DNA from: Methylobacterium sp. E-045
GTDB lineage: Bacteria > Pseudomonadota > Alphaproteobacteria > Rhizobiales > Beijerinckiaceae
DNA: 64,000 nt
Assembly: GCF_022829685.1 (NCBI RefSeq)
Contig: NZ_JAKSYE010000028.1
Location: forward strand, 1 to 64,000
Direction: 5' to 3'
Shown here piece by piece: positions 19,351 through 27,473 of the stretch (the stretch's first letter is position 1; each line of letters begins with the position of its first letter). Below the pieces are notes generated by a model, which saw nothing but the letters and a program-made list of their open reading frames with translations, was not told the origin of the DNA and made no database searches. A program made the translations under genes and the position numbers.

Positions 19351-20464
19351 GGCGATCCTCCGCGCTGTGGGCCGGCAGGTAGCCCAGGAGATCGGAGACG
19401 AGGCCGTGGGCGTCGAGGAAGGCGCGGGCCCGGCCGACGACGTCCGGCCCCGCGGGCAGGCCCACCGTGAGGGAGCCGAAGGGCTGGCCCGCGATCTCGT
19501 CGACGGTGCCGGACAGGATGTTGGCCTCGATGCCGGTCTCGCGCGCGAGCCGCGCGACGATCGGGTCGTTGGCGTGAGGCCCGCGGAAGGCGATCCGCAG
19601 GACCGCCCGGCCGCCCGCGATCGGTCGGGTCTCGATCCCGGCGCGGAGCGCCGCCGGCAGGGTCAGCCCCATCTCCCCGGCGAGCAGCGTGCGCGTCATC
19701 TCCGCCTGCGGCCGGGTGAAGACCTCGAACACGTCGCCCTGTTCGACGATGCGGCCCGCCTCCAGCACGGCGACGCGGTCCGCTACGGCGCGGATCACCG
19801 ACATCTCGTGGGTGATGAGCACGATGGTGAGGCCGAGGTCGCGGTTGATGCGGCGCAGGAGCGCCAGGATCGACCGGGTGGTCTCGGGGTCGAGGGCGGA
19901 GGTCGCCTCATCGGAGAGGAGGACGCCCGGTCCCGTGGCCAGGGCCCGGGCGATGCCGACCCGCTGCTTCTGTCCCCCCGAGAGTTCGGCGGGATAGCGG
20001 TCGCGCTGCTCCTCGAGGCCGGTCAGGGCCAGCAATTCCTCGACACGGGCGCGGATCGCGGCCTTGCCCCGGCCCTCGATCTCCAGGGGCAGGGCGATGT
20101 TGCCGAAGGCCGTGCGCGAGGACAGCAGGTTGAAATGCTGGAAGATCATGCCGATGCCGCGGCGCATCCGGCGCAGCGCGCGCTCGTCGAGGGACGAGAC
20201 TTCCGCATCCCCGACCCTGACACGACCGGCGCTCGGGCGTTCCAGCCCGTTGATGAGCCGGATCAGGCTCGATTTCCCCGCACCCGACCGGCCGATCACC
20301 CCGAGCACCGAACCGGCCGTCACCGACAGGTCGATCCCGCTCAGCGCCGACACGCCGGCGCCGTCGCGGGTGGAGTAGGTCTTCGCCACCTGCTCGAAAC
20401 GGATCAGCGCATCCGGCGGCGGCGGGACGGCATCGCCGCCGCGGTCGATGGGAATTCCAGTCAC
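19340..20464 (-). CDS. metN: Methionine-type ABC transporter ATPase MetN
   Basis: The 374-residue ATPase has Walker [10 protein letters not shown], the MetN-type Q-loop [20 protein letters not shown], signature [15 protein letters not shown], Walker [13 protein letters not shown] and H-loop ITHEMSVI. Residues about 295-365 form the NIL domain ([40 protein letters not shown]). In characterised MetN this domain binds methionine and shuts the transporter when the cell is replete. It is the first gene of metNI. A short palindrome lies about 70 bp upstream. Confidence 0.95.
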   Translation of the reverse strand: MTGIPIDRGGDAVPPPPDALIRFEQVAKTYSTRDGAGVSALSGIDLSVTAGSVLGVIGRSGAGKSSLIRLINGLERPSAGRVRVGDAEVSSLDERALRRMRRGIGMIFQHFNLLSSRTAFGNIALPLEIEGRGKAAIRARVEELLALTGLEEQRDRYPAELSGGQKQRVGIARALATGPGVLLSDEATSALDPETTRSILALLRRINRDLGLTIVLITHEMSVIRAVADRVAVLEAGRIVEQGDVFEVFTRPQAEMTRTLLAGEMGLTLPAALRAGIETRPIAGGRAVLRIAFRGPHANDPIVARLARETGIEANILSGTVDEIAGQPFGSLTVGLPAGPDVVGRARAFLDAHGLVSDLLGYLPAHSAEDRRVA

Positions 20465-20929
20465 TCGCTAAACCTCATGCGCCCGGCACGTGCAGGTGCC
20501 GGGCGGTTGATCTTTATGATGATCGTCTATCCCGTAGTTCTATGAACTATACTTGGCGCATTCAATGAAATCGATTGTCGAATTGTTCGCCCATCGAGCG
20601 AAATCGATCCCCGCGAACTCATAGCGAGAGAACAATCCTCCAGACGTCCCGACATCCAGGCCGGGCCGCATGGGCGGCATCGGGCGCGGCGATTCCGGCA
20701 GAGCTCGACCGGCACCATGCGATCCGGAACATTCGCCCCTCGGCATCCAGGTTCGGGGGAAGACCTGTTCGCGTCTCTACAAGAAATGAGAAATTCATGC
20801 CGTTGATTGCGAAGGCCGGATACGGTCCAATGACGCTCGTCGAGAGAGACGAAGCCACGGTCCTCTTTCGCCATCAGCCTGACATCTCGCTTCGCGTTCT
20901 TCTCCGAACGCCCATTCGGACCCGTCTTG
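20465..20929. promoter_or_regulatory. metN/soxC divergent promoter region with a palindrome
   Basis: About 465 bp separate the divergent metN and soxC starts. The metN-proximal 150 bp are AT-rich and contain the perfect inverted repeat TAGTTC-TAT-GAACTA at 20535-20549, a candidate operator. Open frames on both strands in the remainder lack ribosome sites and recognisable content. Confidence 0.45.
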
Positions 20930-22183
20930 ATGCCGTCTGACACATCGCGCGCACCGCGCCGGTCTTCGAGCCGGCGCGGATTCCTTCGGCTGGCCGGCGG
21001 CGCGGCGGGCGGGATCGCCACCGCCGCCCACGCTTTGGAGAGCGGCGAACCTCTCGCCATCCCCGAATGGAGCCGCACGCCCGGCGCGCCTTCGGCATCT
21101 CCCCCCTATGGCCGGCCCTCGCCCTACGAGACTCTGGGCCGCCGATCGCGGACGCCGCCGGCCTTTCCCGGCGCCTCCTCCACCGGCACGCCGCTCCAGC
21201 ACCTGCACGGCATCATCACGCCCAACGGCCTGCATTTCGAGCGCCACCATGCCGGGGTGCCGGCCATCGACCCGGAGCGCCACCGGCTGGCGATCCACGG
21301 CCTCGTGGAACGGCCCCTCGTCCTCACCATGGACGATCTCGTGCGGATGCCGTCGGTCTCGCGCATCCATTTCCTCGAATGCTCGGGCAACACGCCGTGG
21401 CTCGGGGCCAAGCCGGGCTGGACCATCCAGGAAAGCCACGGTCTCCTCTCCTGTGCCGAATGGACCGGCGTGGAGGTGAGCACCCTCCTCGACGAGGTCG
21501 GGGTGAAGCCCGGCGCCGCCTGGATCCTGGCGGAGGGCGCGGACGCGGCCGGGATGAGCCGGAGCCTTCCCCTCGACCTCGCGCGGGACGGCGCGATCCT
21601 GGCCTATGCCCAGAACGGGGAACGGCTCCGCCCGGAGCAGGGCTACCCGCTGCGCCTGTTCGTGCCGGGGGTCGAGGGCAATCTCAGCATCAAGTGGCTG
21701 CGCCGGCTCAAGGTCGGGGACCAGCCGTTCCAGACCCGCGAAGAAACCTCGAAATACACGGACCTGATGCCGGACGGGTCGGCGCGCCAGTTCACCTTCG
21801 TGATGGAGGCCAAATCCGTCATCACCACGCCGTCGGGCGGCGAGCAGTTGCGCACGCCGGGTTTTCGCGAGATCCGCGGCCTCGCCTGGACGGGGCGCGG
21901 CCGGATCGCAGGCGTCGAGGTCTCCACCGATGGCGGGGCGCGCTGGCAGGCGGCCAGTCTGGAGGGTCCGATCCTGCCCAGATGCCTCACCCGGTTCCGG
22001 CTGCCCTGGCGCTGGGAGGGCGGCCCGGCCCATCTCCTCAGCCGGGCCACCGACGAGACGGGCTACGTCCAGCCGCCGCGCGCGGCCCTGGTCTCGGTCC
22101 GGGGCACCCAGTCCTTCTACCACAACAACGGGATTGCCGGCTGGCACGTCGCCGCCGAGGGAGGCGTGAGCCATGCGGTTTAG
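20930..22183 (+). CDS. soxC: Sulfite/sulfane dehydrogenase molybdenum subunit (SoxC-like)
   Basis: This 417-residue periplasmic molybdoenzyme has a twin-arginine signal (SSRRGFLRLAGGAAGG). The molybdenum-ligating cysteine is in RIHFLECSGNTPW near residue 150. SoxC-type sequence continues (TPNGLHFERHHAGVP, GYPLRLFVPGVEGNLSIKWL, AKSVITTPSGG), with the dimerisation domain at about 290-400. Family members oxidise sulfite or Sox-bound sulfane sulfur and pass electrons to a cytochrome c. The ATG at 20930 follows an alternative TTG directly. It overlaps soxD by 11 bp. No soxXYZAB genes are present, so it probably acts on free sulfite released from organosulfur compounds. Confidence 0.92.
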   Translation: MPSDTSRAPRRSSSRRGFLRLAGGAAGGIATAAHALESGEPLAIPEWSRTPGAPSASPPYGRPSPYETLGRRSRTPPAFPGASSTGTPLQHLHGIITPNGLHFERHHAGVPAIDPERHRLAIHGLVERPLVLTMDDLVRMPSVSRIHFLECSGNTPWLGAKPGWTIQESHGLLSCAEWTGVEVSTLLDEVGVKPGAAWILAEGADAAGMSRSLPLDLARDGAILAYAQNGERLRPEQGYPLRLFVPGVEGNLSIKWLRRLKVGDQPFQTREETSKYTDLMPDGSARQFTFVMEAKSVITTPSGGEQLRTPGFREIRGLAWTGRGRIAGVEVSTDGGARWQAASLEGPILPRCLTRFRLPWRWEGGPAHLLSRATDETGYVQPPRAALVSVRGTQSFYHNNGIAGWHVAAEGGVSHAV

Positions 22184-22760
22184 CGGCATCGGCCTTCTCG
22201 CCTGCCTGATGGCGACGGGCGCCGCCCTGGCGGACCCGTCCGGGCCCGTCTCCCTGTCCGGGATCGGCCGCCCCGCGACCCCGCAGATCCTCGCCCTCTG
22301 GGACATCGACGTGCGCGCCGACGGGCAGGGCCTGCCCGCCGGCCATGGCAGCGTGCGCCAGGGCGAAGCCCTGTTCGGAGTGCGCTGCGCCGCCTGCCAC
22401 GGGGCGCAAGGGGAAGGAGGATCCGCGGACCGGCTGGTTGGCGGCCAGGGAACCCTCGCGACGGCAAAGCCGGTGCGGACGGTGGGCAGCTTCTGGCCCC
22501 ATGCCACCACCCTGTTCGATTATATCCGCCGCGCCATGCCCTACGACGCGCCGCAATCCCTGAGCGCCGACGAGACCTACGCCCTCAGCGCCTATGTCCT
22601 GCATCTCAACGGCATCCTGCCGGAGGGAGCCGAGCTCGATGCCGGCTCCCTGCCGAAGGTGCGGATGCCGAACCGGGACGGCTTCACCACGGACAGCCGC
22701 CCCGACGTGCCGGTGCGCGCCGGTCAGGCCCCTCTCACGGGGATCACCGCCCCGCGATAG
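22173..22760 (+). CDS. soxD: SoxD-like single-heme cytochrome c
   Basis: This 195-residue periplasmic cytochrome has a signal peptide (LLACLMATGAALA), one heme site (RCAACHG, near residue 70) and the likely axial Met in RRAMPYDAPQSL near 113. The flanks (GIGRPATPQILALWDIDVRA, KPVRTVGSFWPHATTLFDYI) match the first domain of SoxD, the electron acceptor of SoxC. Diheme SoxD proteins such as that of Paracoccus are about twice as long, so this is a short form. Its 3' end overlaps the convergent metQ gene by 37 bp. Confidence 0.9.
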   Translation: MRFSGIGLLACLMATGAALADPSGPVSLSGIGRPATPQILALWDIDVRADGQGLPAGHGSVRQGEALFGVRCAACHGAQGEGGSADRLVGGQGTLATAKPVRTVGSFWPHATTLFDYIRRAMPYDAPQSLSADETYALSAYVLHLNGILPEGAELDAGSLPKVRMPNRDGFTTDSRPDVPVRAGQAPLTGITAPR

Positions 22761-23542
22761 CGCGCGCGGATGAAGCCGGCGACCTCCGCCGATTGCAGGA
22801 GGGTGGAGAGCGTCAGGATGCGTGCATCCTGGGCCAGGGCCTCTGTCGTCACCAGCACGTTGGCGTAGGGATTGCCCTCCGCCCGCTCGAGACCGAGGGC
22901 ATCCTTGGCCGGGTCGAGGCCGGATTCAAGGGCGTAATTGCCGTTGATCACCGCCAGGGCGACGTCCTCGAGGGAGCGCGGCAATTGCGGCGGCGCCACC
23001 TCGATGAAGCTCAGGGATTTCGGGTTCTCGGCGATGTCGCCGGCCGTGGCGAAGGTGCCGTCGCCGCCGGGCCGGAGACGGATGAGGCCGTTCTCCTGCA
23101 GCAGCTTCAGCCCCCGGCTGAAATTGGTCATGTTGTTCGAGAGGGCGACGGTCGCCCCCTTCGGCAGGTCGGCGAGGCTGCGGACGCGGCGGGAATAGAG
23201 CCCGAGGGGCTCCACATGCACGCTCGCCGTCACGGCCAAGCGGACGCCGAGTTCGGCCTCCTCGCTGCGCAGATAGGGCACGTGCTGGAAGAAGTTGGCG
23301 TCGGCGTCGCCGTCGATGACGAGGCGGTTCGGGCGGATGTCGCCGCTGATCTCGATGATCCGCAAGGGCAGGTCCGGAGCGAGTTTGTCCTGGACGTAGG
23401 TCAGGATCTCGGCATGCGGCACCGAGGAGGCGACCACCCTGAGGGGTGCGGCGGCCCGGGCCGCGGAGGCCGTGAGCAAAGCGAGGGTGCCGCCCAGCAG
23501 GGGAAGCGTGCCGCCCAGCAGGGCGCGACGGGTCAGGGACAT
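22724..23542 (-). CDS. metQ: MetQ/NlpA-type substrate-binding protein (copy 1)
   Basis: The product has 272 residues with an exported N-terminus (RRALLGGTLPLLGGTLALLT) and no lipobox Cys, so it is soluble in the periplasm rather than a lipoprotein. ASSVPHAEILTYVQDKLA, DADANFFQHVPYL and ALSNNMTNFSRGLKLLQ are MetQ hallmarks. It presents methionine or a related thioether to MetNI. Its last 37 bp overlap the end of soxD on the other strand. A second, clearly different MetQ follows upstream on the same strand. Confidence 0.92.
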   Translation of the reverse strand: MSLTRRALLGGTLPLLGGTLALLTASAARAAAPLRVVASSVPHAEILTYVQDKLAPDLPLRIIEISGDIRPNRLVIDGDADANFFQHVPYLRSEEAELGVRLAVTASVHVEPLGLYSRRVRSLADLPKGATVALSNNMTNFSRGLKLLQENGLIRLRPGGDGTFATAGDIAENPKSLSFIEVAPPQLPRSLEDVALAVINGNYALESGLDPAKDALGLERAEGNPYANVLVTTEALAQDARILTLSTLLQSAEVAGFIRARYRGAVIPVRGA

Positions 23543-23639
23543 GGATGCTCTGTCTGTTCGGGAGCGCCGGGCTCGTCCGGAGGGCGGGCTCGCGCCTGCG
23601 AAAAACGGGTCGGGACTGCAGCTGAAATTCGGGGCCGCG

Positions 23640-24440
23640 CTACCAGACCGGTTCGAGGAAACCCTTGTAGGTCCGCTCGATGTAGTCCCGCACCGGCGCC
23701 GAACGGAAGCTGCGGATGAAGGCGGCGAGACGCGGATCGTCGCGATTGTCGGGCCGCGCGACGAAGCTCAGCGTATAGCGCCGGTCCCCGACCCCGTCGG
23801 TGATGAGGGAGGTCTTGGGGTCGCCGCCCGCGGCGATCAGGTAGGTGAAGCTCACCTGCGCCAGGGTCACGTCGTCCATCGCGCGCGGCAGTTGCGCCGC
23901 TTCGAGTTCGAGGATCCGCAGGTGCTTCGGATTGGCGACGATGTCGGCCACGGAGGCCTCGTCGCCGACGCCCGGCTTCAGGGTGAGCAGCTTGGCGGTC
24001 TCCAGGAGGCGCAATCCCCGCGCCGCGTTGACGGGGTCGTTGGCGATGGCCACTGAGGCGCCGTCGGGGACCTTGTCGAGGCTGGTCACCGTCTTCGAGA
24101 ACAGGCCCACGGGCAGGACGATCGCCCCCTCCACGGCCACCAGCTTGTAGCCCCGGGAGCGGATGGCGCTCTGGAGGTAGGGCACGTGCTGGAACAGGTT
24201 GGCGTCGATATCGCCCGAGGCCACGGCCTCGTTGGGCGTCACCCAATCGGTGAACTCGACGATCTCGACATTCTGCCCCTGCTTGCGGGCGAGATCGGCG
24301 GCGAAGGCCAGGGTCTGTCCCACCGGTCCCGGCGTCGCTCCGATGCGCAGGGGTTTTTCCGCGGAGGCGGGGCCGGTCGCCAGGGAGAACAGGACAGCCG
24401 CGAAGCCGAGGAGGCTGCGGCGGGTACGGAGCGGGGGCAT
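23640..24440 (-). CDS. metQ: MetQ/NlpA-type substrate-binding protein (copy 2)
   Basis: The product has 266 residues with a signal peptide (RSLLGFAAVLFSLATGPASA). It has MetQ-family motifs: RIGATPGPVGQTLAFAADLA, DIDANLFQHVPYLQS and VAIANDPVNAARGLRLLE. The ATG at 24440 has AGGTG upstream; a GTG three codons earlier is possible. Similarity to copy 1 is limited to family motifs, so the two probably bind different ligands while sharing MetNI. It lies 39 bp downstream of an LLM monooxygenase gene and may be in the same operon. Confidence 0.9.
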   Translation of the reverse strand: MPPLRTRRSLLGFAAVLFSLATGPASAEKPLRIGATPGPVGQTLAFAADLARKQGQNVEIVEFTDWVTPNEAVASGDIDANLFQHVPYLQSAIRSRGYKLVAVEGAIVLPVGLFSKTVTSLDKVPDGASVAIANDPVNAARGLRLLETAKLLTLKPGVGDEASVADIVANPKHLRILELEAAQLPRAMDDVTLAQVSFTYLIAAGGDPKTSLITDGVGDRRYTLSFVARPDNRDDPRLAAFIRSFRSAPVRDYIERTYKGFLEPVW

Positions 24441-24479
24441 CGTGGACACCTGTGATCGGGGAGGGGGAGAGGGTGCCGG

Positions 24480-25877
24480 TCAGGCGGCGGAGGCGCGGGC
24501 CTCGCCGCCGGCCCGACGGAAGCGGGCGCCGGGATGGCTCGCCTTCAGGTGGGCGCCGCCCTCCGGAAACAGCTTTTCGCGGAGCGTGCCCTCGCGATAA
24601 CGCGTCTTGAACGCGCCCCGGTCCTGCAACTCGGGCACGACGAGGTCGACGAAGGCTTCGATGGTCTCGGGCGCGACGACGCGGTTCAGGTTGAATCCGT
24701 CGAGATCGGCCTCGTCCGCCCAGGCCAGCAGGTCGTCGGCGACCTCGGAGGGAGATCCGACGATAAAGGGCGTCCGCGCGCCACGCGGTCCGAATTCGGC
24801 GAAATCGGTGCGGGTGAAGGGGCGTTCGCCGGGCAGCGTCAGGTTCTCCAGCAACGACTGCATGGCATTGGTCTTGACGTAGGCGAGCCCCTCATGGGCA
24901 TCGAGTTCGGACAGGTCGATGCCGGTCCAGCCGGAGACGAGGGCGAGCTGGCCTTCCACGTCGAGATACTGGGCGTACTCGTCGCGCAGATCGAGCGCCT
25001 CGGCGCGGGTGGGCGCCACGATCACGGTGGCCCCGAGGAACATCCGGATGTCGTAGGGATCGCGGCCCGCCTCCCTGGCCGCCTGCCGCGTGGCGCGCAC
25101 GGCCTTGCCCGCGATGGCCCTGGTCTGGCCGTTGAGGAAGATGCTCTCGGCATGGCGGGCGGCGAAGAGACGTCCGCGCGAGGAGGCCCCGGCCTGGTAG
25201 AGCACGGGCGTGCGCTGCGGCGACGGCTCGCTGAGATGCTGACCGTCGACCCGGTAGCTCGGCCCGTCATGGGTGACGCGGTGGACCCGGCCCGGCTGCG
25301 TGAACAGGCCCGCCGCCCGGTCCCGCCGGGCTGCGCCGTCCTCCCAGCTTCCCTCCCAGAGCTTGTAGGCGGCCTCCAGGAAATCCTCGCCGGCATCGTA
25401 GCGCGCATCGTGTTCGCGGGCTTCGGGCAGGCCCATGCCGCGCGCGCCGCTCTCGAGATAGCCGGTGACCACGTTCCAGCCGATCCGGCCATCGGTGAGA
25501 TGGTCGAGGGTCGAGAGCCGGCGGGCGAAGGTGTAGGGATGCTCGTAGGTGAGGTTCGCCGTCACCCCGAAGCCGAGATGCGTCGTGGCATGGGCCATCG
25601 CCGGCACCAGCAGGAACGGATCGAGGTTGGGCGCCTGCGCGGCCCGGGCGACGGCCGTGGCGGGCGAAGCGCCGTAGACGTCGTAGACCCCGACCACGTC
25701 GGCGAGGAAGATCCCGTCGAACAGGCCGCGCTCGGCGGTGCGGGCCAGCGACACCCAGTAATCGAGACTGTTGTAGCGCGCCGCCGTGTCGCGCGGATGC
25801 CGCCACAGCCCGGCCCAGGTATGGCCCGGCGCCCCCATCTCGAAGGCGTTCAGCCTCAATTCGCGGCGTGCGCTCAT
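24480..25877 (-). CDS. LLM-class flavin-dependent monooxygenase (NtaA/SnaA/DszA type)
   Basis: This 465-residue enzyme belongs to the FMNH2-dependent two-component luciferase-like monooxygenases. Seen are the opening LNAFEMGAPGHTWAGLWRHP, LFDGIFLADVVGVYDVYG, the STLDHLTDGRIGWNVVTGYL core near residue 135, and PVLYQAGASSRGRLFAARHA near 225. The family oxidises C-S or C-N bonds, for example sulfones and aminopolycarboxylates. In a MetNIQ/sulfonate context a C-S substrate is likely. No flavin reductase gene is adjacent. The start at 25877 is the ATG before MSARRELRLNAF. Confidence 0.9.
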   Translation of the reverse strand: MSARRELRLNAFEMGAPGHTWAGLWRHPRDTAARYNSLDYWVSLARTAERGLFDGIFLADVVGVYDVYGASPATAVARAAQAPNLDPFLLVPAMAHATTHLGFGVTANLTYEHPYTFARRLSTLDHLTDGRIGWNVVTGYLESGARGMGLPEAREHDARYDAGEDFLEAAYKLWEGSWEDGAARRDRAAGLFTQPGRVHRVTHDGPSYRVDGQHLSEPSPQRTPVLYQAGASSRGRLFAARHAESIFLNGQTRAIAGKAVRATRQAAREAGRDPYDIRMFLGATVIVAPTRAEALDLRDEYAQYLDVEGQLALVSGWTGIDLSELDAHEGLAYVKTNAMQSLLENLTLPGERPFTRTDFAEFGPRGARTPFIVGSPSEVADDLLAWADEADLDGFNLNRVVAPETIEAFVDLVVPELQDRGAFKTRYREGTLREKLFPEGGAHLKASHPGARFRRAGGEARASAA

Positions 25878-26220
25878 GGCAGATCCAGGCAATTGACAGA
25901 TCCAGGCAATCCGGGGCGACGGTATCGTGCGATGGGGAAAGAGGAGCCTCGGTGACGCGATGCGCGAGGCCTTCATGCGCATGAGCCTAGCCGCCGACCG
26001 GATCCGGTCAACGAGAATGATCTTTCAACGATCGTCTTTCCCAAGAACACATCGTCTCTTATTCGATGAATTGGAAAACGACATCTCCAAATCGCATATC
26101 GAACCATGATTTATACTTGTCTGCCCTGCCCGGATTGACGATCAGGACGACGGCGATGCCAGGGGCCGTCGGGCGAGAGCCCCTTCGGCATGACGGCATC
26201 ACAGGCATGGGATGGATGGA
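25878..26220. promoter_or_regulatory. Divergent promoter region between the two monooxygenase units
   Basis: About 340 bp separate the minus-strand LLM gene from the plus-strand SfnB-like gene. The middle (about 26000-26120) is markedly AT-rich compared with the flanks, as expected for back-to-back promoters. I see no gene and no strong operator. Confidence 0.35.
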
Positions 26221-27438
26221 ATGTCTCAGACGGAAGCGGGATGGGGCGCGGGGCCGAGCGCGGGCTACGAGGCGCTCGCGGCCGGTTTCCGGCCGGTCTT
26301 CGCACGGATCCGCGCCACCGCCATCCCCCGCGATCTCGCGCACACCCTGCCCCATGACGAGATCGGCTGGCTGAGAGAGGCGGGCTTCACCACCCTGCGC
26401 CTCGCCCGCGAGGAGGAGGGCCACGGCGCGAACCTGCCCGAACTGTTCAACCTGCTCATCGAGCTGTCCCAGGCCGACCCCAACGTCACCAATGCGCTCC
26501 GCGCGCATTTCGGCTTCACCGAGGACATGCTGTGCTCGTCCTCGCCGGAATGGCGGGCGCGCTGGACCGGGCGGATCGGCGATCGCCAGACCGTCGGCAG
26601 CGGCGTGTCCGAGACCGGCGAGGCCAAGGTCGGGCAGTTCGACACGGTCCTGCGGCCCCAGGGCGAGCGATGGCTGCTCAACGGCCGGAAATTCTACACC
26701 ACCGGCTCCCTCTTCGCGGACTGGATCCACGTCTCGGCCCAGGACGAGGCAGGCGCCTCCCTGGTGGCGGCCGTGCCGGTCCGGGCGCCGGGTGTCGAGA
26801 TCGTCGACGATTGGGACGGTTTCGGCCAGTCGCTCACCGCGAGCGGCACGGCGATCTTCACGGACGTCGTCCTCACCCCGGACCTGATCAAGCCCGACCC
26901 CGAGCGTTTCCCCTACGCGATGGCGTTCTTCCAGCTCGTCCATCTGGCGACGCTGGCCGGCATCGGCCGTTCCGCCGCCATCGACGTGTCGCGGCTCGTG
27001 GCCGAGCGCAAGCGGGTCTACAGCCACGGCAACGGCAGCCGGGCCGGCGACGATCCCCAGGTGCAGCAGGTGGTCGGGCGCGTGCGCGGCGCGGCCTATG
27101 CGGCGGGCGCCATCGTCCTCAAGGCCGCCGAATCCCTGCAGCGGACCTATGACACTCACCGCACGGGAGACGCGGCGGACGATGCGGCGGCCATCGCCGA
27201 CATCGAGGTGAACCAGGCGGTGACCGTCGTCACCACTCTCGTTCTCGACGCCACCACGACCCTGTTCGATGCGCTCGGCGCCTCGGCGGTGACGAGCGGT
27301 CTCGGCCTCGACCGGCACTGGCGCAACGCCCGCACCATCGCCTCGCACAATCCCCGGATCTACCGCGACCGCACGGTGGGCGATTTCGCGGTGAACGGCA
27401 CCGCCCCGCCGCGCCAGTACCGGGTCGGCTCGGCCTGA
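26221..27438 (+). CDS. Acyl-CoA dehydrogenase-fold flavin oxidoreductase (SfnB/DszC-like)
   Basis: This protein of 405 residues has an acyl-CoA dehydrogenase fold, with FYTTGSLFADWIHVSA (flavin-contact region, near residue 160) and the C-terminal helical bundle (IGRSAAIDVSRLVAER, GLGLDRHWRNARTIASHNP). The ending RNARTIASHNPRIYRDR is typical of the SfnB/DszC desulfurisation subfamily rather than beta-oxidation enzymes. In that subfamily FMNH2 and O2 oxidise sulfur in the substrate. It is followed after 35 bp by an LLM monooxygenase, suggesting consecutive steps. The start could be 26221 or the ATG at 26212. Confidence 0.88.
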   Translation: MSQTEAGWGAGPSAGYEALAAGFRPVFARIRATAIPRDLAHTLPHDEIGWLREAGFTTLRLAREEEGHGANLPELFNLLIELSQADPNVTNALRAHFGFTEDMLCSSSPEWRARWTGRIGDRQTVGSGVSETGEAKVGQFDTVLRPQGERWLLNGRKFYTTGSLFADWIHVSAQDEAGASLVAAVPVRAPGVEIVDDWDGFGQSLTASGTAIFTDVVLTPDLIKPDPERFPYAMAFFQLVHLATLAGIGRSAAIDVSRLVAERKRVYSHGNGSRAGDDPQVQQVVGRVRGAAYAAGAIVLKAAESLQRTYDTHRTGDAADDAAAIADIEVNQAVTVVTTLVLDATTTLFDALGASAVTSGLGLDRHWRNARTIASHNPRIYRDRTVGDFAVNGTAPPRQYRVGSA

Positions 27439-27473
27439 CGCCCGCCCTCGAACGAGAGACCAAGGACAGACCC

